Of a DNA stretch of 10,754 bases, positions 1 through 6,110 are shown in pieces. The stretch is taken from NCBI GenBank assembly GCA_002005505.1, contig MVGU01002104.1, forward strand, positions 1 to 10,754. Reading direction: 5' to 3'. The notes under the pieces are model-generated. The model had not been told where the DNA came from. It did no database searches and saw only the letters and a list, made by a program, of their open reading frames with translations. The DNA is from Botryococcus braunii. Taxonomy: Eukaryota > Chlorophyta > Trebouxiophyceae. Numbering within the stretch: position 1 is the stretch's first letter; every line of letters begins with the position of its first letter. The position numbers and the translations under genes were made by a program.

Positions 1-204
1 GAGAGAGAGAGAGAGGAGAGAAGAGAGCGGAGAGAGAGAGGAGAGAAGAGGAGAGGAGAGAGAGAGGAGGAGAGAGGAGAGAGGCGAGGAGAGAGGGGAG
101 GAGAGGAGGGAGGAAAAAGAGAAGAAAAAAAAAAGAGGAAAGAGAAAAAAAAAAAGAGAGAGAAGAGGAAGAGAGAGAGAAGTGGGAAAAAAGAGGGGGG
201 AGGG
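1..204. repeat. GA-rich homopurine tract
   Basis: The plus strand is almost entirely A and G over about 200 bases. The only interruptions I see are C at 28 and 85 and T at 183. It begins as irregular (GA)n/(GGA)n and turns into A-runs and G-runs toward the end. This is simple-sequence DNA, not a gene. Open frames crossing its end have no coding character. A mirror-symmetric purine tract of this length can adopt triplex structure, but that is general knowledge and not shown here. Confidence 0.95.
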
Positions 205-903
205 CTTTTTGAAGACATTGGGGAGGGGGCATGGAGTTGCATGGAGTGCTCAAGTCACTCTTGGGGCTGCATTTCATTTGTTTACTGCGACACGACATAT
301 GCTGCGGAATGGAGAGGGCTTCAGAGGAAATCGCACACCAGCTCAGCCCAGCTGTTGGAGGTAAGGGCCCATGTCTTCTTTCAGTTTCAACGGACCAATC
401 GGTTCGCACCAAAGTGTCTAGATGGTGAAAGGGCTGTGCTTCATCCCAGGCCTAGACATAGCATAAAAAACCCACGATCAGAGGCAACGGGTTAGAGGGC
501 ATCCACGCTGTGCGTGTCAGCCGCCAGCATGAGCGCATTGCATGGAACGAACACTTGAAGTTTGAACGAGCAGCAAATACAGCGGGGTGGGAATCTTGCG
601 TTCGGAAGTGCGGCGGACCTCATTCCATCAAGTCAATAATTGTCATTTGCATTCACCAACATAGAATGTATCACAACTGGTCATCCTTATCACGCCATAA
701 CTGAAGCATAGATATCCCGCTTTGTATTTTCAGCTCCCTCAGCAACGATCCATGTGGGCCATCACGCTTTCACCCCCGCAGGTAATGTTCATGTCGTGTT
801 TTGGTGGGGAGGGGGAGGTATCAGAAGGGACGTCTGCGTGAGAGCAGTGGAGTGGGGGCTTGAATAGGTGGAAGGAGGGGGGAGGTGGAAAAGGATTCCT
901 CGC
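205..903. other. no gene recognised
   Basis: About 700 bases of mixed composition. Short open frames exist on both strands, but none shows a domain, a consistent codon pattern or convincing splice sites. The minus-strand frame that continues out of the candidate exon at 904-1026 runs on to 739. Its sequence there becomes proline/serine-rich and looks like translated intron. Confidence 0.5.
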
Positions 904-1026
904 CTGTGTGCGTTGGAGGAGTGCATTGTCAAGTGAGTGTTGTGCATCAACCAAGCAAGCACCTAGCTGTCCGCCATAAGCTGCCACCAAGCCATCAACT
1001 TCAGCAACCGTAAGGCAGGCAATCCT
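904..1026 (-). CDS. candidate internal exon, host gene of unknown function
   Basis: The minus strand has a pyrimidine-rich stretch ending in CAG at 1029-1027. A 123-nt segment follows that is open in phase 0 (41 codons), reading RIACLTVAEVDGLVAAYGGQ and continuing LGACLVDAQHSL. Its composition (hydrophobic/acidic alternation, no low complexity) looks like real protein, unlike the flanks. The segment ends CACACAG followed by GCGAGG, so the donor would be a rare GC type; no GT donor fits nearby. It points the same way as the LINE and as the exon-like segments at 8957-10456, so it may be a later exon of the same gene. The protein family is not recognised. It could also be a remnant of another repeat. 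Confidence 0.35.
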
Positions 1027-1080
1027 CTGCGGTGACAGACGGATCGGCTTGGTAGTGAGCATGCAGAATTGGTGGATGGT

Positions 1081-1089
1081 CCACGTGCC
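1081..1089. repeat. candidate target-site duplication, LINE 3' side
   Basis: CCACGTGCC on the plus strand is matched exactly at 6018-6026, just outside the tRNA-like head at the other end of the LINE. Flanking direct repeats of about 9 bp fit target-primed insertion. Caution: the same 9-mer also occurs inside ORF2 at 3014-3022, and its core CACGTG recurs elsewhere in the window, so chance is a serious alternative. Confidence 0.3.
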
Positions 1090-1100
1090 CATACAGTGAG

Positions 1101-1133
<33 letters not shown>
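1101..1133. repeat. A33 homopolymer (T33 on the LINE sense strand)
   Basis: Thirty-three uninterrupted A residues on the plus strand. A poly(A) tail of the minus-strand LINE would appear as T on the plus strand, so this run has the wrong polarity to be that tail. It may be the tail of a separate plus-strand retroposon ending at 1133, or an expanded simple repeat. Confidence 0.95.
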
Positions 1134-1135
<2 letters not shown>

Positions 1136-1351
1136 GGTGGTGGTTGGTGAGTGAAGAAGAAGAAGAAGTTACATCTGTCCAGCCACGAGGGCATGATGAG
1201 ATGTCCACAACACACACACAAGCCAAAACTAGGAAGAACTGACCACAAGAAGTGGCCAAGCGAAAAGCGAAGGCATAACTGAGCAAACGAAAAGGGGAGG
1301 GAAGGGGGGATAGGGGGGGGGGGGGCAGCCACAGACGTAGCTGCGGCCAAG
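1134..1351 (-). other. LINE 3' untranslated region with (TTC)5 tail-like repeat
   Basis: This follows the ORF2 stop (TGA at 1354-1352) on the minus strand. It contains a C13 tract (G13 on plus, 1313-1325) and a pyrimidine-rich stretch. It ends near GACAGATGTAA followed by five TTC units (GAA on plus, 1153-1168) and a CACC-rich spacer, before the T33 tract. I see no AATAAA-type signal directly upstream and no poly(A) in the expected polarity. The exact end of the element is uncertain; the (TTC)n may itself be the terminal repeat, as some LINE clades end in microsatellites. Confidence 0.55.
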
Positions 1352-1822
1352 TCACCGTAGCCGGCGTAAATCAGCACGAGCCTGGAATGCATCCGAGATA
1401 AAGGAGACGACCGCACGCAAGTCAGCGTGCCAAATGAACTGCCGAAGAGATCTAGAAGGACCCACAAACAAGTGGGGATAACGGTCCCGCACCGCAATAA
1501 GAGCGGGACAGTGAAAGACAAAGTGGTGTTCATCACCCACAGAGGAGCCACACATATCACACAGGCGTTGAAGGCGCGGAAGACGTTGTCTGCGGCCCAT
1601 GTCAATGGGGAGGCCATGAACACCAAGACGAAACCTGAGAAAGAGCCGGACCCTGGCAACATCAAGAGACAGATAAAGGAGGCGGGAGCGCTGAGCCTTA
1701 GTGGGGCGCGCAAACCACCGCACATAAGTACATAGCTGGGGATCAGCAGGGGCTAACCGAGGGGAGACATGGAGAGAGGCCACAGGGAGGGTATTGGCCT
1801 GCCTAATGAGAGCTAAAAGGTA
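1352..1822 (-). pseudogene. LINE ORF2, part 3: C-terminal zinc-knuckle region (out of frame)
   Basis: This is the last part of the retrotransposon polyprotein, in the third reading frame relative to the two upstream parts. The frame is open from about 1822 (reading [10 protein letters not shown]), overlaps the end of part 2, and continues through the first-pass start codon position at 1783 to TGA at 1354-1352. About 45 nt of frame lies upstream of residue 1 at 1783. Counting from 1783, the zinc knuckle is C75-x2-C78 followed by HHFVFHC (H86/H87 to C92), the pattern of the zf-RVT domain found after many LINE reverse transcriptases. It is followed by the usual hydrophobic [10 protein letters not shown]...SFISDAF tail. 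In L1-type elements this C-terminal domain binds RNA and supports retrotransposition. Losing one base near 1818-1824 would have displaced it from the frame of part 2. It has no start of its own and is not an independent gene. Confidence 0.8.
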
Positions 1823-2757
1823 TCCATATCAACGGGCTGCGGGCGCTGACAATCAGCCGCATAAGGGTAACCTAAGCGGCGAAGGGCAGCGATAAAAGAA
1901 CCCGCCCAGGACGGGGAACGAGGCGTTACGCCATAGTAGCATGAGTCCCTATGTATACGTGCATACAAGTGGTCGGCTGGGAGATCCACCAGAGAGTTCC
2001 AAAAAGTGACCACACGCTTGAACCAGATATGATGAAGGGGCCAAACGCCAACCTCAGCAAGGAGCACATCGGTGCGGACCGTTTGACGAACCCCAAGGAT
2101 CATCCGTAACATAGTAAGAAAATCCTTTTCTAAATCCTTAGCGGAGGGCCGAGTGGAAGATGGGGAAAACACCCGTAGACCCCAAACCTCACACCCATAT
2201 GAGCAGGCAGGCACCACACATGCTAAGAAGAGACACAAGAGAATACCGATCGAGGTGGCACATTTGAGGTTACCATAACGCGTGCTAATAGTAGACCAGG
2301 CCCCCCACATCTTACCACGTAAATGGCCAAAGGTGGCCCCAATGCCTGAAGCCGTAGAAAGCATGACACCTAAATGACGAGCCTGGGTCACCTGAGGCAG
2401 GGGTTGACCCTCATACAGCACGGGAGGGGGGGCGTCCTTCGAGGGGGGGAAGACCATGGCATGGCACTTAGGAACACGCACCTGCATACGTGCGGACTGG
2501 CACCACTCTGAAGCAGCGGGGAGAAGGTGAGCCTGCAACTCCTCCAGGGACTTGGCCTGGAGTGTATAATCATCAGCATAACCTTGAATAGGGACACAAC
2601 GACCATCCCGGGTGGCGGGTCCCACACCCGGACACCGAGCTTCAATATAACGAATCAGACCATCCGAATAAAGACCAAACAGAGTAGGACTTATAGGGGA
2701 CCCTTGGAGGATACCGACCTGAGGCTTCAGGAGCTCCCCAGAGGTGCCCCTACACAT
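1813..2757 (-). pseudogene. LINE ORF2, part 2: reverse transcriptase palm (motifs B-E) and thumb
   Basis: This is a continuation of the reverse transcriptase in a different frame from part 1, overlapping it by 31 nt. From the ATG at 2757 (not a real start), residues 13-24 are [12 protein letters not shown] (motif B). Residues 60-64 are YADDY, the catalytic motif C, encoded at 2580-2566. Then come motif D/E-like sequence (AMVFPPS, around HLGVML) and a long connection or thumb region. Together with the aspartate of motif A in part 1, the metal-binding triad is present. The frame ends at TAG (1815-1813), soon after VDMD, where one lost base would explain the shift into part 3. The upstream junction lies at the G4 run on the sense strand (C4 on plus, 2747-2750). 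Apart from these shifts there are no internal stops, so the damage looks recent, or else the indels are sequencing errors in homopolymers. Confidence 0.88.
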
Positions 2758-4775
2758 AAAGTGACTTGGGCATCTTCATATAAAGATTTAACAGCAGCCA
2801 AGAATTGGTCCGGTACCCCCACCCGAGTTAAGGCCTCCCAAAGAAGGGGGCGAGGAACCCGATCATAGGCTTTACTTAAATCTAAAGAGCATAAGAATAA
2901 GGGGTGATCTTTGGTAGCAAGGTCAATGAAGTGTTGGATCGCAAAAAGCTGATGCAATGTGGAGAAGCCCGGGCGGAACCCCGTTTGGGCCTGACAGCGC
3001 AACCCCTTGGATTCCACGTGCCGAATAAGCCTAGTGTTCAACAGGGTGGCGTACAGCCGCATGAAGGGTTCAGGGACAGCAAGAGGGCGGTAATTCGCCG
3101 GATCCAGAGCGTCCTTTGCCCCTGGTTTGAACACGGGGACCACCCGGGACACATTGAAATGAGGTGGAATTGTCCCCGCCTGAAACATAGCATTGACAAT
3201 GGTTAACAGAATCGGTGCCAGGATATGGGCGTCCTGTCGGCCAGTTTGGGGGTCCGGGGGGCGTTGGGCAAATCGAAGAAATTCAGAGGGAAAACCCTGA
3301 AACTCAACACTCCTCCCTGTGTGCAAGGCACTAAGAGCATCCTCCATTTCCTGTAAGGTGAAGGGTTGGTTAAGCGATACGTCGGGTACGAGGGTGGTCG
3401 GATATGCCACTTCCGACAAGGGCATAAGGGGTTCGTCCGGGGTGTCAATATCCCCCCGAGTGAACTCAGACATGAAAGTGTTCCAAACCTCATGGTCATG
3501 TAAGGGCAAGGGCAAAGAAGGGGGATGGCCACGGAAGGTCCGCCAAAACTGACGAGGGCAGGTATGAAAGAGAGCAACACACTCTTCTAACTGGGACATG
3601 AGCCACGCCCGTTTACGGGATCGCACATAAGAGTGGTAGTGCCGCTCGAGTCCACGTACCAAGGGGGCAGAAAACCCGTGGAGGCGACCAGCCCGCCGCC
3701 AGTCCCGCTTGAGTCTAACACATTCCTGGTCATAAAACGGCTGATGGGGGCGAGTCCTAGCCTGAGAACCTAACCGAACAGTATGCAGCCGCATGTCTGC
3801 AGCGTGAGCAGCATCGCCTAAAACCCCGGATAAGGTATGTAGCGCTTGCTCCACATGCCCAGCCAACGCTAAGTCAGCACAACGACCCAAGGCGGGAGCA
3901 GCAAGCTCCAAGTGACGCACATAATCTACACGACAACCCCCTTTCCAATGGACTTGTCGCAGGGGCAACCCAAAATGCGAACTGTCAGAAATAGCAGCAC
4001 AACGCATGGGTAAGGCAAAGGAGGTGGTGATACTATAATGGTCAGAACCCTTCAACTCAGTGGCGACCGTAAGAGACTGGATACAGGCATGGAGAGACGA
4101 GGAAACCAAAATATGGTCTGGCCTAGTCGCAGAGGTACGGGCGGTGGCCCTATAGGTGGGAGGAGCATGCAAGTCACCTGAGACACAGCCTGTACAAATA
4201 ACTAACGCAGTCTGATCAGCCAATTTGACAAGTTGGCGGCCACTAGTATCTTGACCACAAAAGCGGCCTAAATCGGCCGAAGAAGATGTGGAAACAGATG
4301 CAATGTGTCCATTGAAGTCACCCCCCACAAAGACACAACCGTCCAAGGATGACAAAACACCATAGAGCTCATTGTAACGAGCGGCGAGAGGGACAGGCTG
4401 AAGTAACGGAGACCCAGAGGGGGGGATATAGACATTGCCCAAGTAGACGGGGGGATGGGTGCCATGCATGAACCGTAAAGATACCCAGAGTGAGGAGGAC
4501 GTGTGTGCCCACAGCTGAGCACTATATAATGAACTAACCTTAACTGCAATAAGCAAACCATAGCCTTTCTTTTCATGAGAAACCTCAGGTGGAGAACAAA
4601 AAAGCTGATAGCCCCTGAAAAGGTTGGGGTCAATGTATTTCTGTTGTGTCTCTTGCAACAGTACTACATCGAACGCAGGAAAGAAACGATCATAGTCATG
4701 GAGCTCATATTTAGACTCGGATAATCCACGGACATTCCAAGTAAGAATAGAGAGAGGGACTTGGCCAACAAATCC
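2727..4775 (-). pseudogene. LINE ORF2, part 1: APE endonuclease and N-terminal reverse transcriptase
   Basis: Open from the codon after the ORF1 TAG (GGA at 4775) to TGA at 2729-2727, 682 codons. Endonuclease motifs, numbered from that first codon: TWNVRG (N14), LLQET (E42), GGDFNGH (D153, N155), RPDHIL (D220) and the terminal SDH (residues 244-246). This is the apurinic-like endonuclease that nicks target DNA. A linker follows to about 465, then the reverse transcriptase: PVFKPG, NYRPLAV, QTGFRPGFST and motif A SLDLSKAYDRV (catalytic D632). The usual G-x-DG element before these reads GRSVEFQGFPSEF, lacking the aspartate. There is no in-frame ATG before M103, which is past N14 and E42. So an intact endonuclease needs readthrough of the TAG or non-AUG initiation. 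The frame breaks at the G-run around 2750, inside the reverse transcriptase; continuation is in part 2. Confidence 0.9.
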
Positions 4776-4777
4776 CT
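4755..4777 (-). promoter_or_regulatory. hairpin starting inside the ORF1 stop codon
   Basis: On the sense strand, AGGGATTTG pairs with CAAGTCCCT around the loop TTGGC. This gives nine pairs including one G-T wobble. The first A of the stem is the middle base of TAG. The structure sits exactly at the ORF1/ORF2 junction, where the second frame has no ATG. It is therefore a candidate element for recoding or for restarting translation. The pairing is seen; a function is inferred. Known readthrough stimulators usually lie a few bases further downstream. Confidence 0.45.
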
Positions 4778-5708
4778 AAGCACACATAGGAGATGGACCC
4801 GCAGCCCCAGAGGAGGTAGAGGGGGTCAGGCCCGCAGCTGGGGAGGAGGTGGGAGCAGGAGCGGCAGTAGGAGCAGCATGAGCAGGAGCAGCAGGAGCAC
4901 CCACTGGCACCTTGAGAGGAGCTCCCTCCGCCTTTACTTTGAACAATTGGTCTCCTCGCCAAAAAGTGTTCCAGCCCTCCCCCCGCAGTGTGTGGACTTC
5001 GGGTTGGCGACGCATACGCGCGGTCTTCTGCTGTGGGGTAAGGTCATCATCCATGGTGACGTTGAACTGGCGACGGAGGTCCTTGGCTTTTTTATAAGCC
5101 GCGTGCTTTGCTGCAACGGAAGTAAATTTTATGAGCACAGGGCGAGGGCGTGGAGCAGTGGGGGAATGCTTCCCCAGACGAAGAGTTTCGTAGATCGAAG
5201 GAGCGCCAAGTAGGGTCTTAACTTCAGCAAGATGCTTCTCCCCCAAACTCTCCGCAACCCCGAAAAGGATTGCATGTGGAGAGCGGAATTTTCTCTCCAG
5301 AGTTTCAATGGAGAGGAGGCAGTGATTCACGTTGTTGTCGATGGCCTCATAAGTGGCCCTCACTGTCTCATCAACAGTACCCACGCGAGTCGCGACCTTG
5401 CTGTCAACCTTTGCATCAAGAATGGAATCAATATTGGAGCCCAAAAATGTGAACTGCTCCTCGATAGTGCCTACCCTGCTGGCCAATTGTCCGATCTCGG
5501 TTTTTAGCGGCTCCACTGCAGCCGCTACGATCACCTCAATGGTGGCCTTCAAAGTATCCACAACTTTCTCGCTCATTTGCGCAACAAGAGATGGCAAAAA
5601 CTTCTGCAAGGCAGTGAGGACGGTGGTCTCAAGGGGATCATCGGGAGTCGGACTTTCGGAACGTGGGCGTTTCTCGCCAGAATTAATGAAAGTAGACAAG
5701 ATATTCAT
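4776..5708 (-). CDS. LINE ORF1: L1-type RNA-binding protein
   Basis: A 310-residue protein, intact. The start is ATG at 5708 (GCC ATG, G at -3). The in-frame stop at 5741-5739 excludes a much longer product, and no other ATG precedes it. Residues 1-25 are a polar basic head. Residues 45-140 are hydrophobic-heptad-rich with many K/E/D, as expected of a coiled coil (trimerisation in L1 ORF1p). At 144-200 there is an RRM-like region (HAILFGVAES, then RPRPVLIKF). At 200-258 comes a C-terminal-domain-like segment with KKAKDLRRQF and the DDLTPQQKTARMR signature typical of Transposase_22/ORF1p. Residues 262-310 are an Ala/Pro/Ser-rich tail, absent from the compact core and resembling a flexible linker. 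By family knowledge this protein coats LINE RNA as a chaperone. The TAG is followed at once by ORF2 in the same frame. Confidence 0.87.
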   Translation of the reverse strand: MNILSTFINSGEKRPRSESPTPDDPLETTVLTALQKFLPSLVAQMSEKVVDTLKATIEVIVAAAVEPLKTEIGQLASRVGTIEEQFTFLGSNIDSILDAKVDSKVATRVGTVDETVRATYEAIDNNVNHCLLSIETLERKFRSPHAILFGVAESLGEKHLAEVKTLLGAPSIYETLRLGKHSPTAPRPRPVLIKFTSVAAKHAAYKKAKDLRRQFNVTMDDDLTPQQKTARMRRQPEVHTLRGEGWNTFWRGDQLFKVKAEGAPLKVPVGAPAAPAHAAPTAAPAPTSSPAAGLTPSTSSGAAGPSPMCA

Positions 5709-5946
5709 GGCTTTGTCAAAGACTCGCAACTCCGACTGCTAGTTCAAGTTCCCACGAATTTCGGTACGGTAGATTCCATGATTACTGAGTGAGCCCATGG
5801 ATAAGGACTGTCCGTTACGGAGGGTCCGTTGGAAGATTGCGTCCGGATATTACGGCCTGGAATCCCATCCCCCTTGTGGGCAGGCGCGTCGCATCGCGTG
5901 ATCGCAACGCGAGAGGAAAATGGGTTTCCTGCTCGCCGATACCATA
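5709..5946 (-). other. LINE 5' leader (between tRNA-like module and ORF1)
   Basis: About 240 nt upstream of the ORF1 ATG on the minus strand, moderately GC-rich, with several CpG-rich patches (around CGCGTTGCGATCACGCGATG). The open frames covering it on both strands read like translated tRNA-type repeat, not protein. No TATA-like box is evident. It could be the LINE 5' UTR or the body of a tRNA-derived SINE abutting a slightly 5'-truncated LINE; the sequence alone does not separate these. Confidence 0.5.
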
Positions 5947-6018
5947 TGTAACGACCGGGATTCGTACCCGGGACTGCGAGGTCCCTCGGAGGAATCCTAC
6001 CAACTAGGCCGGGTGTGC
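5947..6018 (-). repeat. tRNA-derived module (Glu/Gly-like pseudo-tRNA) with A and B boxes
   Basis: On the minus strand, CGGCCTAGTTGG (6011-6000) matches the Pol III A-box consensus TRGCNNAGYNGG at 11 of 12 positions. GGTACGAATCC (5968-5958) matches the B box GGTTCGANTCC at 10 of 11, at normal tRNA spacing. The T arm is perfect (CCGGG, 7-nt loop, CCCGG). The D-arm wording CTAGTTGGTAGGAT resembles plant tRNA-Glu/Gly. It is not a working tRNA: the 5-nt anticodon-stem arms (CCTCC and CTCGC) do not pair, position 33 is not T, and the acceptor arms pair poorly. It is best read as a SINE-type head or a captured Pol III promoter, in the same orientation as the LINE. Confidence 0.7.
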
Positions 6019-6026
6019 CACGTGCC
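6018..6026. repeat. candidate target-site duplication, LINE 5' side
   Basis: CCACGTGCC, identical to 1081-1089. On the minus strand it lies immediately before CACACCCGGCCTAG, i.e. at the very edge of the tRNA-like module. If genuine, it makes that module the 5' terminus of the inserted element. See the caution under the partner copy. Confidence 0.3.
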
Positions 6027-6050
6027 TAAAAGGTACGATCGGTGCTTATC

Positions 6051-6110
6051 GGCATTGCTCAGCGGTTAAGTAGGGCTCCGACTATCGGACATCGCCCGAT
6101 AGTCGTTACA
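6051..6110 (+). repeat. second tRNA-like fragment with a 10-bp hairpin
   Basis: The plus strand reads TTGCTCAGCGGTTAAG (6055-6070), like a tRNA D arm. It is followed by CGACTATCGG (6079-6088), a 7-nt loop and CCGATAGTCG (6096-6105), a perfect 10-bp stem placed where an anticodon arm would be. It then reads GTCGTTACA (6102-6110), the same 9 bases that end the minus-strand tRNA-like module. No B box follows, so this would be a truncated, diverged relative facing the other way. The hairpin is certain; the tRNA relationship is inferred. Confidence 0.45.

Larger units (their letters stand above)
1090..6017 (-). mobile_element. L1-like non-LTR retrotransposon (LINE), near full length
   Basis: The certain core is 5708 to 1352 on the minus strand: ORF1 (RNA-binding), then ORF2 with APE endonuclease, reverse transcriptase and a C-terminal zinc knuckle. 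No LTRs, integrase or protease are visible. The outer limits given are those implied by the candidate 9-bp duplication at 1081-1089 and 6018-6026. They would include a 5' leader carrying a tRNA-like module and a 3' end with (TTC)n and a T33 tract on the sense strand. More cautious limits are about 5750 to 1134. The copy is damaged by two single-base frameshifts in ORF2, while the key catalytic motifs remain. L1/Tx1-type affinity is inferred from the Transposase_22-like ORF1 and the APE-RT-zinc knuckle order. Confidence 0.85.

Noticed and set aside
739..1725. Long minus-strand open frame of 328 codons overlapping the LINE 3' end
   Set aside because: It crosses the LINE terminus in the wrong frame for ORF2, passes through the T33 tract as poly-Phe and through the C13 run as poly-Pro. 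Only the 904-1026 part looks protein-like.
1427..1735. Plus-strand open frame of 102 codons
   Set aside because: It lies antisense to the zinc-knuckle part of ORF2, with no motif of its own.
5789..6007. Plus-strand frame ending in GIRTRD...NPTN
   Set aside because: This wording is the familiar false translation of the antisense of a tRNA gene. It is explained by the tRNA-like module at 5947-6018.
1090..6017. Pol III transcription of the whole LINE ending at the T33 tract
   Set aside because: The sense strand contains earlier runs of four or five T (for example opposite the A5 near 2000), which would stop Pol III first.
5947..6018. Functional tRNA gene
   Set aside because: The anticodon stem does not pair, position 33 is not T, and the acceptor arms match poorly.
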